Shown piece by piece: positions 12,202 to 23,704 of a stretch of 64,000 bases of DNA; position 1 is the first letter of the stretch; each line of letters opens with the position of its first letter. The position numbers and the translations under genes are program-made. The stretch is from Euglena gracilis (Eukaryota; Euglenida; Euglenophyceae; Euglenales). The notes below the pieces were generated by a model. The model was not told where the DNA came from. It worked only from the letters and a program-made list of their open reading frames with translations, and ran no database searches. The stretch lies in the NCBI GenBank assembly GCA_039621445.1, contig CP154956.1, positions 66,604,257 to 66,668,256 of the forward strand. The letters are read 5' to 3'.

Positions 12202-15200
12202 TCAGGCGACGTCCTCGTCGGGGTTGGCTGGGAGGTACACGTCGGGGCCCGTGGCGGGCGGCACGGGATCGGGGATGCGACCCGCCAGGTGGGGGGCGCT
12301 GAGACCGGCCCGGGCCTCTGGGCCGACGCCACGGAGGTGGGGGACGCCCGGGACGCACCACCGCGGAGCCGCCGGGACGGGCTGGCCCGCCGCCTGCAGC
12401 GCGGGGGGAGCGGTTTGCTCGAACACGGACCGCCGAACAGGGGCTGCGCCGTGCGGAAGGACGATGGCGGGTGGGTGCTGGCGGGGCACTTGCCAAGTCA
12501 ATTCGCGAAAAAAAAACGTGGTCACACACCGCACCGGGTCGTTCAGTGGGTCTGTGTACTCCCAACGATCGAAATCATTTGTAATGCGCATCCGCGCATT
12601 ACAAGTGATTTCGGATAAGTCTGTCGTATATAGTTAGTTTGCGCACATGCGCATTCTGTTGTAATGACCTCTCGGTCAAGGCAAGAAGGCGACTGGTTGG
12701 CAGAAGCCGTCATGACACGCTGTATACACCGAGTAGCCAGTGGAATAACCCATGACACAGCGGCTGCACTGTCCACTTAGTACCACGAGTGAGTCGACAA
12801 AACCAACACAATTCAGAACATCTAGTACAATCAGTGCTGAATGTGCATGTGCGCATTCAGCAGTGATTGCGCACATGCGCATTCAGCACTGATTGCGCAC
12901 ATGCGCATTCACACCGTTCATTCACATTCCTTTCATATTGGCCGACAAACGATCCTCCTCCATATGCCCCGCCAGTCTGGAACAGCTGGTTGCACCGGGG
13001 GGACGGCGACTGGCTGGGGCTTCGCCTTCGGCTTGCCCTTTGGTTGGGCCTTGGGCTTCGCCTCCGGTCGGACGCGCCCGGCCACGCCGTCCCACGCCCG
13101 GAGGTACTGGACGACCTCCTCCTCGCTCCGCCGAGCGCACAGGCCATCCAGCTCCCGCTGCACGTCCTCGTTGGGCAGGTCGTCCCCGACCAGGGCGAGG
13201 AACGCGTGCCGCATCGTGGCCGTCGCGTCCTCCGGGGTGAGGTCCACGGACAGCAGGCTGGCGGGGTGGCTCCAGTCCGCGGGCCAGGGCTCGCCCACGG
13301 AGTACTCCTGCTCCGTCAGCCGGGCCACGTAGCGGACCATGTCGGACACGGACTCAATCGCCACCCCCGGTCCGGGCACCACGGGCAGCCGCTGCTCCGC
13401 ACCGCACCGTTCCAGAAGGTCCTCCACGTGTCCGCGCACCGTGTCCACCCACCGCTGCCCCACGTTGCCACCCCGCAGCGCCCTGACACCGGGCCGACCG
13501 GTCTCCAGCAGCACATACAGGTCCCCCACCTGATCCATGCTCACCGCCAGGGGGTGCCGCTCGTTCTCCCGCCCGAGCCGGGACAGCGCCGCCTCGCAGA
13601 GCTCCTCGCTGAAGCAGGCCGCGGGCAGGGCCGCGTGCCACGGCGTCCAGCACAGCATGGCCACACCCACGGTCCGGATGTACTCCGTCCGGCGCTCGCC
13701 GGGGGCCTCCAGACGCAGCAGCAGGGCCAGGCTGGCGTGCAGCACCTCGAGGGCGTGTCCGCCGGTGCCAGACTGTCGCAGCTCCCAGTGGCAGGTGCGC
13801 ACCATCTCCCCCAGGACCAGACACGCCGGAGCCCACTCCCCCAGGAGATCCGCCAGCGCCGCCAGGATGGTGCTGTCCACCCGCAGGATCCGCACGACCT
13901 GGTTGGCGTCCCGCAGTGCAGACTCGGCCCGCTGCAGCGCTGCCTCCGCCTCCTCCGCACCGGCGATCGCACGCTCGGCCCGGGACCAGGGGGGGGCCTG
14001 CCCGGCGCACACCCGCACCAGCTGCTGCCGGACGTGGGCCTCGGCCGCCTCCAGCTGGGCCCGTCGCTCCGCCGCGGTCGTCGCCCGCTGCGCCGCCTCG
14101 CGCTCCACCACGGTCATGCGACGCACCAGACTGTCCCGGAATGCGCAGATGCGCAATCGGGTGGCCCGCGGCACCAACAGGAGGGCCCCCAGCCACCGCT
14201 CCAGGGTCTGCAGGTTGGGCCGGTGGAAGCTGCCCGTACCGCTTCGGGCCAGGGTGCCGCTCTGCACGTAGAGGAAGAGGGGCAGGAACCGCCGGTACAC
14301 GGTGTGCACCACCTGTTTGTAGGGGTGCCACACCGCGTACAGCATGGGGAGGGGCGGCCGACACGTCCCACCGCTGCAGCTCCCGGCCGTACAGCAGCTT
14401 CGCCACCCGGTACCAGATGTTCTCGTCCACGAGGACCGGCACCGGGGTGGCGAGGTGGTCGGCGACCGAGCTCCGCAGGTAGCGCAGCACCTCCAGCAGG
14501 CCGACCTGGGCCGACACGGCGTGGTCGCCCATGAGGAACGGACGCCACGGCAGGACCTCCACCCGGGGCCGGCTCACGTCCAGGGGCACCCGGAAGTCCG
14601 TCGCCGGCAGGTCCCAGTCGGCCACCGCCCGGATGCGTTCCCGCAGCCGTCCGCCGCCGTACTCCGCCAGCTCGGTACCGACCAGCAGGTGCCGCTGCCA
14701 CAGCTGCTCCAGGGAGTAGTGGCCGGGGAACGGGGGCACGGGGTCCACCAGCGGCAGCACCGCCACCACCACCACGTTCAGGTGGGCCTCCATCTGGCGC
14801 GGGGTGTTGCGGTACCGCCGCTTGTAGTAGTTGTCGAACCACAGCACCGTGGGGTTCCCGGCCAGGTCGCGCCACAGCTCGGCCTGCCGCGCCAGGGCCA
14901 GCCGGGCGCGGTCGGCGGCGGAGTGCAGCAGGGCGGTGGGGTGGACCCCGCTGGGGCGGAGGAAGCGGCCCAGGGCGCGGGTGGCGGGCAGGGGGACGTC
15001 CTCGGCGACGACGCGGGGCTGCGGGGCGCGCGGGCAGGCGTGCTGGCGGTGGGCCCGGTACAAGGCCCAGGCGTCCCGCAGCAGCATCTCCGTTCGCTGT
15101 CGGCGGGGGCGGCGGGTCAGCTCGGCCAGGAGATGGTCGCTGTCCGGGGAGCGGCGGAACGGGACCTGGGTGTGGGCCACCAGTACCACCAGCTCGTACA

Positions 15201-15465
15201 GGGGGTGGGGCGGGTCCACCACGGCTGTGACGAAGTCGGCGTACGTGGCGACGAAGGTGTCCCGCACCAGCCGGCCGATGATCTTGCCCGCGGTGGTGCA
15301 GGCGCGGGCGGCGGGGGTGTGCGCGTGCCGGGCCCGGTACAGTGTCTGGGGTTGGCGGGGCATGGGGAGGTTGAGGTGGGTGTAGGGACTGCCGACTGGC
15401 GGGAGCCGCCGAGACAGCAGCCAAGGACAAACAAACATCCGTAAGAAGGGGTACAAACCGGTCAA
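12202..15465 (-). CDS. Element D gene 1: candidate transposase, family not recognised
   Basis: Two exons on the minus strand: 15465-12951 and 12477-12202 (stop TGA), joined in phase 0 by a GT-AG intron. ATG codons at 15465 and 15363 are both possible starts. The protein would be about 900 residues. The N-terminal half contains VLWFDNYYKRRYR and, later, VPVLVDENIWYRVAKLL; these acidic positions in hydrophobic strands look like the first and second acidic residues of an RNase-H-like transposase fold, which is inference only. The middle has a coiled-coil-like Glu/Ala/Arg segment (about 14130-13990). The C-terminal part ends in a Lys/Pro/Gln linker, KPKAQPKGKPKAK. A one-base frame break occurs near 14346 in a C-rich run. 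One TGCGCA palindrome (near 14140) is translated in frame as RLRICAF. It is the only large gene near the right end of D. Confidence 0.6.
12478..12950 (-). other. Intron of element D gene 1 with five palindromes
   Basis: Bounded by GTTTGT on the 5' side and CCGCCAG on the 3' side, reading the minus strand. It holds five copies of the TGCGCA palindrome (near 12583, 12641, 12843, 12868, 12893); the last three form a loose tandem array with 25-26 bp period. Confidence 0.6.
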
Positions 15466-15556
15466 AGAACACTACCACGTAAGGTCTCAACAATGCGCAT
15501 GTGCGCATTCATCGTACGATCTGGTGGTAACATACGACTGAGGGAGACATAATGTA

Positions 15557-15600
15557 CATTGTACTGCAGAATGCGCTCATGCGCATTCTGCAGTACAATG
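15557..15600. repeat. 44-bp hairpin: 20-bp perfect arms around TCAT
   Basis: The arm CATTGTACTGCAGAATGCGC is repeated in perfect inverse after the 4-base loop TCAT. The TGCGCA motif sits at the apex. It lies about 90 bp upstream of the first ATG of D gene 1 (reading the minus strand), so it could be part of a promoter or a binding site. Confidence 0.93.
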
Positions 15601-16560
15601 TGTAACGGTCTGACAGCCGGTCTGAGGTCGTCTCGGCTGTGATCGAATGACCACAGCCTGTGAGTGTGATGGCCAGCTGCAGAAAACAACGTTCACACTC
15701 AGCTACGGCACGCCAAGCCAGGTGTCGTCGTGACAACAGTGGATCCAGTGTCATGCGTGGCCGCTCCGTTCATCAGCTGCGGGGGTGACTGACTCACAGT
15801 TCAAAACCACACTCAACAGGGAAAGACAGTCGGAACACAACCGTCAGGTAAGCGTGTAGCACACCCCGTACCAACACGCACTGGGCTTGCAAATCACGAG
15901 CCTGACTGGAAACCAGTCCGTTGAGCCTCGGGGGGGGGGGGGGGGGGGTAACCACCGCCACCACCATCACACCGGCACCTGTGCACCAGCCCAGAAAGGA
16001 GGGGGGGACAAAATTCATCCGGACATGCTCAATGCGCAGGTGCGCATTCTTCAACCCATTCGTGTGAATGCGCGTCTGCGCATTCAGACCACCCGGGTCT
16101 GTCACACGGTCAAACACCCACACGTCCACCCAGGTCGCATCCCCTCCTGCTCTCACACGCACCGGACCAATCAGAACCTTCCAACTGGAAACAGGTGACC
16201 CACCCCAGCATGGTGATCCCGACCGCACACACCACCCCCCCTTTCCATCCAGACCACCCCAATTCGGATCTCCAACATCCCACAATACTGCTGCCTCGGC
16301 GGGGTGTGGGGGTTTAGCTGACGTCAGGGGGCAGTCACCTCACAATCTTCTTCGCAGCCAAATGCGATACAGAGCGCACTGTGAAAAAAGAAAACAAGCA
16401 TTCGGCACGCGTCAAAATATTAGAGCGCTCCCGTTACGCGATTTGGATGCTGGTTTCAAAGCGCACGCGACAGGTCCGGAATGCGCACCTGCGCACTCTG
16501 CGTCCAAAATGCGCGGATGCGCATTTTCACTAAAACTGTCATAATTTTGTGACTCAACAA
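15601..16560. other. Element D right flank, no gene seen
   Basis: Non-coding as far as I can tell. It contains a run of about 17 G near 15930 and four TGCGCA palindromes (near 16031, 16067, 16480, 16509). It would hold the promoter of D gene 1. Confidence 0.5.
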
Positions 16561-16585
16561 GAAAAGTGCATTCCCGGCCGTCTAA
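16561..16585 (-). repeat. Right terminal inverted repeat of element D
   Basis: Perfect inverse of 6658-6682, followed by the second copy of GAACCGC at 16586-16592. Confidence 0.93.
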
Positions 16586-16636
16586 GAACCGCCGAAGGAA
16601 GTCTCATCGCATGCTTTCCGTCGGCCTCGTCCGCAG

Positions 16637-19600
16637 CCCTCCTGAGCGCCATCCTGTCCAACGTCAGCGTCGGCTCCAACCGGAAGCCGTCCAAGGCGGT
16701 GGAGAGCGTCCAGTTAAACCCGGGGCCTCCTTTCGTTGGTGTGCAGTGCTGAAGCTGCTTCCTGCGCTGGATGTCTTTGACACACCTTTTCTCCCACCAG
16801 GAACTCTGGGCCCAACCAGAAGGGCCGCTAGGTAATTTATGACTTCACGTGTTGGGCTCACGTGCGTTGTATTTTATCTGCCCTTTCCCATTTGTGGTCA
16901 TTTGAACCACAAGAATTGTTCCCCGAGGGTGGGCTACCCTCTGCCACTGTCACGCACTGGGAAGTCTTTTAAGTTAAGCGGAGGAAGGAGGCGTTTTGCA
17001 ATCTTTTGGGGGGCCCTTCAAGGGGCAGGTGTGGAGTAGTTGGCATCAAAAGCCACTCCTGTGACTCAGGCTGCCAGAATTTGTTCCATCTTCCGCGGCG
17101 ACGCAAGTTCATCGGCTGGTTTAAGTATGGCTTCCTCAATCGGAGCCTCTTTTCCGCCTCAACGTTCCATTCCAAACTCTTCCGGAAGTTGGATGCCTCC
17201 GTCACACAATATCTTTCACAAGTTTTTTTTTTTGGAGCATTTCCCCTTCGTTCTGTTTTCCTTTTTCTGTTGACTGTCTATGGTATTTTTGTCACCGCCC
17301 ATGATACACCTGGCAATGATTGTTATGGCCAAGGGGGTTCGGAAACAAGATTTGAGCCATCCCTCCGCCAAGCGGGCCACCCCCGGGCTTCTTCGTCTTA
17401 CCCCACTCCACCCCACCACCCCAGGGCCCCAAAGGGGCTCCGCAGGCATCCCCCAGTGGGACTTCGTCTTCAAGTTCCCCCGGCAGGCGTTTTGGAAGCG
17501 CGTGCTGAAGGAGATGGTGGTGCTGCGCAACCTGACGGGCGACCACATCGCCCCCGCCAAGGCGCTGTGCTTCTACGAGATGACCCTAGCGCAAGTAACC
17601 CCCCCCCCCCACGTTCTGCCAAAATTCATCAAAAAATTCTTGACCTGCTCATCCCCCGCCCGGGCCGGCTGAGTGAACGGGGTGAATGAGTTTTGGGGTC
17701 AGGCTTTTTCTTAAGACCGATGGGTCCGGAGCCGGACCTCCTGGAGGGTTTTGGCGGAAAGCGGCAAAAACTTTTGGGAAATGCCCTTAGAGGGCGTGAT
17801 TTTTGGGGTCTGCCCCCCTCCCCTCCCCGGGGTCTTAAAACCGAAGCTGGATCTGGTATCAAAGTGACTTGGGTCAAGGGGACATGAGGAGTGTCACAAC
17901 TGTGGCCAGAGCCAGACATGGTTTTTCTTCAGTTTTGCCAGGTCTGAGCCAACTCCGCAGAATTGCAACCAAATGCTCTGCTGGGCCAGAATCAGAGGGC
18001 GTTTTCGGTCCATCAGGTCCATGAAAAAGCCCAACGTTATGATGCCATAGTCCCACTCAGTGAGTAGATGGGGATCAATTGATATCCGCACAATTTTGCA
18101 CAATTTTCCTGCAATTTTCCAGCAATTTCTGCAATTTCCTGCAATTTTTCAGCAAACTTTTTCTCTTTCGCAATTTTCCTGCATGAACCTGAAATGCAAG
18201 GAAAAAATGAATTCCGGCCACTTCTCGAACGTTTCTCCAAGGCGCCCAGATGCTTTTTTTTTTTGCTATTTTGTTGCAAATCTGCCAAAATTTTGGGTTT
18301 TTTTTAAGGTTTTTTCCAATTTCTGCTGGGAAATATTTCGGACTTCGCATCAATTTCGAATTTCACATCCTGACCAGATTTTACCACAGTTTTTGTCATC
18401 TTTTTGCCACTTTTGGATTTTTCATTTTCACTCACATTTGGAGTTTTCGAAGAAACTCCACATTTCCAAAAGCAGCATATGTTCTCAAAAAACACAAAAA
18501 TCATGCCAGGGACCTTTTTGTTGAAAAAAAAATGTGAATCACGGCTCAGATTTTACACCTATGTCGCAAAATGATCAAATTGTGAAATTTTTCTAAGTGA
18601 CGTCCAGCAGAAGTGTACTAATTCCCAAAACCGAAATTTCCGGAAATTTCCCGCCATTTCCGCAATTTTACCACAGTTTTCCAAAGGCCTCGAATATCAA
18701 TCCCCCGCGTGTGAGTGATGGAGTAAAGTGGAGCCCCCACAGTACTCCACAGAACCCCCCCCCCCCACTACCCCCACCCCTCTTAATTGGTTCATATTTC
18801 CCAGGAAGCAGCCCCACCAGTGTCTGGTCAGCAAAGGTGGAGCTTGAAGAGGTAGACTGGTATAACTGGACAGGGGTGTTTTGACGGCATTTTCGCAACC
18901 CACTCCAAACCAAAAGTGCAACCAACTGCAAGGAACTATTGGCATTTCTGCTAAAAAGAAGCAAGAAAAACGTGATGGACCTTCTTCTCTCTATTTTCCA
19001 GAGCAAGGAACTTGTTCAGCCCAAGTTGTGACATTTGGGAAAATGCGATTCTCGTTGTTTTTTGTGTTTTTTTTGTGATTTCGATAATTCTTCATTTTTG
19101 TGTTGATCCGTGATTTTTTCCGCATGATTTTTTGTGGCACAAAATGGAGGAACCACTGCCATTTGTGAATTTTCATGCAATTTTACACCTTGGGCACAAT
19201 AAATCCTTTATTAGGGTTTTCAAAGCATTTCCCTCATATTCCTTTTTTTCATATGTCTTTGTCGATGAGAACCTTACAGGGTGGTTGATTTTTTTACTCT
19301 TTTGGGTCCCTTGTTTCTGTTTCTGCTGAAAATCTGCTGGCTGGTCTTTTTTTGCAAAGACTTTCAAACCATCATGATCTGCAAAGTTACGAAGTTGTAT
19401 CTGATCAACTTCATCCTTCTGTTTGATGGCTCTCCAATTTTTTCCAGCAAAATTTCTCTCCAATTTTAAGAGATAACCCCAAATACGTCACAACAAGAGT
19501 CTAACTGAAACAGAAGAAGAAACGAGAGCCAAATTTTTGATTTTGTGGATTTCCAATTGTTAATCTTGATTCTGGCAGATCAGCTTCAGCTTCAAAGGTT

Positions 19601-22600
19601 CAGACTCTGCAAATGTAATGAGGTGGAAATTCCAAAAGAAGCCACGGGGCATTTTTTCTTTTAAATTAATGTGAAAATTGGGGAAAAGAACAACTGGTTA
19701 AAATTTGGTCTCGGCAATTGCTGGTCATTTCTTTTTGCAGCAGTGCGCCCCATTTCCTCCCGTTGCAGACAATCATTGGCGCGGCCCTCCGGCGGCCAAA
19801 CGCCACCCACCACGACCTCGACACTTTTGTCTCCGCACTCGCCGGGTTCCGCCCAGACCTTTTCGCAAAGGAAGGTACAAGGGCTGGGTGTGGATTTCTG
19901 CATTGTGACCGTTCATGACTAGATTAGTGGCCATCAAGCAGGGCATGGTGAGAGGGAGGTATAAAAAATGAAGTTTTTTTATTGTCTGCACTTTTATGAA
20001 AGAAAGAGGTCACGTGGGATTTTGGTGGTGGTGGTGGTGGTGGCGGTGGTTCCTTCACCTGGATCGCACTAATGGGCTCCATTTTATGCTGAATAAGCAG
20101 AAGGGGAAATTAGTTGCCTCTATGATGTCCAAGTCAGGGGTAACCCGTATCATTGCTCCACAAAGCCAGCAAATGATTGCAAATCACGGCACATAGGCCT
20201 GTGACCAGCACCCTGTTCTCTATGATTTCCAACCTTTCTATTTCCTCACCGTATTCATTGTGCACCATTGATCCACGTAATTTTCATCATTTCAGGTCGT
20301 CACACTTCAAAAGCACCTGTTTTCAGAGAAAACACTGCTGCAAAAAGCCTCACATGCCTCACTTAGCCCCAACTGCTGGGAAAAAGATAAATTGGGTGTG
20401 CATCATTTTTCATGCTGATTGATGGCTTGTCTCAGATGATGGTGTGGGGAGCTTCGTTTGTGTATGGTACCCCAGGGGACCAGGCATGCGATCTGGCCTG
20501 ATGGCACCGGCTGTGGATGGCGCACCGGTCGTGGGGCCGGTTTTTCTTTTATTGTGACGCTGGGCCGAAGAACTGGGCAATGGGGTTTGACCAGAGAGAC
20601 CAGCAACTCCTGCTGAGCTGCACCCCCTGGGGGGGGGGGGGGCTTTCAACCCCTCGGGCTTTGGCTTTTGGGTGCGCGCTGAAAAGCTCGCACTGGTGCA
20701 TTTAATTTGAAGGGATCCAAAAGCTTGAAGGAAAATGGTGCCCAGTGCATAGAATCATTAAACACCTGAGTGACCCCTCACCCAGGCCAGGGTGGGGTTT
20801 TCGAGAGTGGGTGGGTGGGTGGGTTGGGGCTGCTGAACCCCACCCAATTTTCTTTTTTCCTTAGCTGAAGGCGAGCTGGGAGAAAAATTCAAGGATTTGT
20901 GGCTGACTTTGGGCGGTTTTTCGGTGGATGGGTCGACGGGGGGTGCGTGGGTGGTTTTTCAAAAATGTGAGTTCCCTCTGGGAGTCGCTAAGTGAATAGA
21001 TGGTCTGCTGCACCACCCTCTTTTGACTTGCTGATGTTTTCGTCATTATTTCTCCGTGTCTTCTTTCGCCAATTTTCTTCTGTGAGAACATTCCCCCCTT
21101 TTTGTGGCATTTTGGCTACGATGTTTTGGCCACTATGTTTGCTCACCAGGTCATGCCAGGCCGCTTTTTATGCCCCGTTGGAAGCTGTAAATGTTGCTGG
21201 AAACCACCTGGGGATTTTGGAAGTCCAACTCCAATGGTTTTCACCCCTTGCAGACAGACTATTTTATTTTTTTATTCACTCTTCTGGAAACTGTTCCGCG
21301 AGTTCTGTGGGAATTCTCCAGGACACGAGTGTTGCAGGTGTGAATCCCCTCCCCCCCCCCCCAGATCCCCCCCAGATCCCCCCCAGAAGGGCCATTCCGC
21401 CTGGGAGGATTCCCCGATTTGGGGGTCCAAGGTTGCCAAAGAAAGGGGTGGCCAATCTGTGGGGGGGGTGAGGGTGGAGTCTATTTCCTTCGGGGGCAAG
21501 GGTGCCAGATCAGAAAATTTCTGAAGCCTTAAACCCCCCAATTAGAAGCCCCCCCCCCCCAAATAACAACCCCCCCAAATAGCAAACCCTCCTCGGGTTT
21601 CCCGCCCAAAAACCCAAATACCACCCCCCCCCCCCCCGACCAAGCCGGCCGACAAAGTTGACCAAAAAAAATCCGAAAAATGATGAAAAACTGGAAAAAT
21701 ATCCACAAAAACACGTCGGCATCGGGAACAAAATTGATGTTTGGTGTCCTTGAAACATGGCCTATCCACTCAAAAGTCGAAAAAATGGGTCTTGCAAATT
21801 TTTAAATTTGGACCCCGTTCGATCCCCGGATCGGCCGCTGGCCGAAGGCTTTTCCTTTAGACAAAGGGTACCCAATTAGAAGCCCCCCCCCCCCGGGTTT
21901 TCTGCAGACTGACCGAATAGTGGCCCTGGGGGGGTTTTAATTTGGGGGGTTACCCCCCACCCCCCCCACGGGGGGGGGGGGGGGGTCCAGCCAGCCAGCA
22001 TCTTTTTTTTTCCAGCTGGCACCTCCCAGCTGGACTGCAGAACCCCCCTTGGGGGTTGAGCGGTAATAACCTTTTCACAGCGAAGCCAGGCTGCAAAAAA
22101 TTTTCGGCGTAAAGAGTTACCACTTTTGAAAAAAGTGGTTAAAAAAATGGCCAAAAATGACCATTTTTGGTACTTTTTTGGGGGTTTCACCTCAAAAATT
22201 TAGTTCAAAAAATGCATCCCAGCTGGATTTGGGCTGTTTTGCCTGTTATTGGGTCCCAGCCGCAGCCGGGTTCGAACCACCTCCCTTGCACTCCCCACCC
22301 ACTGGGAGGGTTCTAGCCTGCACCCTTTTTTTCTTTCAGCCGGCACCTTTTTCCAGCCGGACAAGGGGGGAGAGTCCAAGAAATTCCGTGTATCAGATGG
22401 TTCCACCTCCATTTGCATTTTTTTGAGGCTCTCACTCAGGTGGAGGGTCTGGATCCGAAGGTGAGCCAGTGGTCCCTCTGGGGTGGACCAGAAGCTGAAG
22501 ATGTTCGACTTCGACGCCAGCTATTGGGTGGTGGATGGGGTGCTGTGTAGCCGGGACCGCCACTGCGGGTGCATGCTGAAGGACAAGGGCCGCCCTTCTG

Positions 22601-23513
22601 CCTGCGAAAACAACCGGTGCACCTATGCAGGTGTGCTGCATTTAGTCGCCCACCCCACATGGTATTTCATATGGAGTAATGTAATGTAATGATAATATGG
22701 TATTTCAACACAATTTTGCCCTGCCCGTTTATTACTCACCGGAAAGTGTACACGTTTCTTGGCCCGCAGAAATCTCGAAACACAAAGCTGCTATTTTGCT
22801 GTCGGCGATTTGATTTCTGGGTTTCTTGGCCAGGGCTGGAGCGGAAGGTGGAGGCACTCGCCAACTCTTGGCTGTTCTCGACCTTCCGGGGCTTGTGGCC
22901 CGACCTCCTGAAGGACGACGGCCGGGCTGTCCCCCAGGCAACTGTCTTTGAGTGGCACTCTCAGGGTTTGGGACTGGTTTCGCCCGTTGCTGCATTTGCT
23001 GTTTGGAAGGTATGCCTGCGATGTGATGAGGCCTCTCTTTTGTGGGGTCAAAAGAACCCATCAACACAAATGCCGCCAGAATGCCAACCTGGACTACAAC
23101 GATGGTGGGGTGCAGGAATGAAATGTGGGTTCATAATGGCATCCTTTTTAACAGCGCCGTCTCCAGTTAATTCGGGCGTTGCGGTCCGCTGGCAACCACA
23201 CGCAGGAGGTGTGGTTCAAGCTGCGCCACAAACAGCTCGTCCGCTCAGACGTGGTTGTGTACCTGAAGGACATTGCCAGTCGGTGTGTGTTCCTCCAGAA
23301 ATGTTTTCTTATGCATTTTGTTCTGTCTGGGCTTCTTGTTTCAGGTTGAGGAGAAATCTGGCAGATTTGGATTTAGAAATGTGTGTCCCCCATTTCATGA
23401 GCTAGACTGGCTGCCCAAGCATATTTGCCCTTTGTTCCTGTAGGTATAAGTTGGATCTGTGCAAAGTGAATCTGGACGTTCCTGAATGCTCCGACCCTGC
23501 TGCAAAAAGTTAA
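16637..23513 (+). CDS. Probable 3' part of the GT61-like host gene (seven exons seen)
   Basis: Exons 16637-16738, 17446-17594, 19769-19874, 22470-22630, 22834-22976, 23155-23282 and 23444-23513 (stop TAA) each have AG and GT borders. The exon ending at 5071 leaves one base and 16637 supplies two, and the phases 1, 1, 0 continue through 19769. The last four exons join in phases 1, 0, 2. Between 19874 and 22470 the phases do not match, so at least one exon is missing. Encoded segments include IPQWDFVFKFPRQAFWKRVL, ALRRPNATHHDLDTFVSALA, a Cys-rich stretch (CSRDRHCGCMLKDKG with two further Cys), and a C-terminus with YKLDLCKVNLDVPEC. I do not recognise a domain in this half. The phase match across element D supports a single gene of about 22 kb; otherwise this is a separate gene of unknown function. 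Confidence 0.5.
18070..18706. mobile_element. Degenerate copy of the inner (TTGATATC) MITE family
   Basis: Left end GGGGATCAATTGATATCCGC and right end GAATATCAATCCCCC match the inverted ends of the 3912-4448 element. The same CCTGCAATTT-type repeats lie just inside, and AGGCCT sits before the right end. The outer CAG is lost and the target duplication is not clear. It lies in the intron 17595-19768. Confidence 0.6.
21532..21950. mobile_element. C-tract-ended TA-flanked MITE-like element
   Basis: Begins AACCCCCCAATTAGAAGCC and ends AATTTGGGGGGT, flanked by TA on each side (21530-21531 and 21951-21952). CCCAATTAGAAGCCC recurs inside near 21868. No coding capacity. It lies in the intron before 22470. 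Ends are imperfect by one base. Confidence 0.5.
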
Positions 23514-23702
23514 TCTTGCATGTTCCCTACCCTTTGACCTTCCTTCACTGTGATCACTTTGTCCAACACTGCAATGGATGTAAACTAAAATTTCGTTCTG
23601 AAACGATTTCGAAAGGACATAATTTTACCTAAAATTCCAAAATAGAAATGGATTTAACAGGGAACGCCCCGTTCTCATTCCCATTCCCATTGTTCCCATT
23701 GG
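23514..23702. other. 3' flank of the host gene, nothing recognised
   Basis: Short AT-rich stretch after the TAA stop at 23511-23513. I see no poly(A) signal that I would call. Confidence 0.4.
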
Positions 23703-23704
23703 TA

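Larger units (their letters stand above)
6699..16525. repeat. About 24 dispersed TGCGCA-NN-TGCGCA palindromes in element D
   Basis: Copies of AATGCGCA-NN-TGCGCATT or close variants begin near 6699, 7001, 7787, 7824, 9274, 9351, 9388, 10163, 10639, 10674, 11190, 11269, 12583, 12641, 12843, 12868, 12893, 14140, 15492, 15570, 16031, 16067, 16480 and 16509. The central two bases are mostly CA, TG, GG, CC or AT. I saw no copies elsewhere in the window. Thirteen lie in introns of the two D genes, ten in flanking DNA and one inside an exon. They may be transposase-binding sites, regulatory sites or a small satellite repeat; the sequence does not decide. Confidence 0.9.
6658..16585. mobile_element. 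Element D: 9.9-kb DNA transposon with 25-bp TIRs
   Basis: The two ends are perfect 25-bp inverted repeats starting TTAGACGGCCGGGAATGC (6658-6682, inverse at 16561-16585), and the 7-bp sequence GAACCGC is duplicated outside both (6651-6657 and 16586-16592). Inside are two spliced minus-strand genes and about two dozen TGCGCA-NN-TGCGCA palindromes, with copies 16 bp inside the left inverted repeat and 36 bp inside the right one. The first gene is the best transposase candidate, but I do not recognise its family. The 7-bp duplication does not point clearly to hAT (8), Mutator (9), CACTA (3) or Tc1 (2). D appears to lie in an intron of the host GT61-like gene. Confidence 0.88.

Noticed and set aside
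12841-12909. CRISPR-like array
   Set aside because: Regular short repeats with short spacers, but in a eukaryotic intron. The spacers are nearly identical to each other and only 8-10 bp long.
13354-14345. Long shadow frame continuing D gene 1 beyond 14346 without a break
   Set aside because: After the break this frame becomes Gly/Ala/Arg-rich antisense-type sequence, while the neighbouring frame (MLYAVWHPYKQVV onward) has normal composition.
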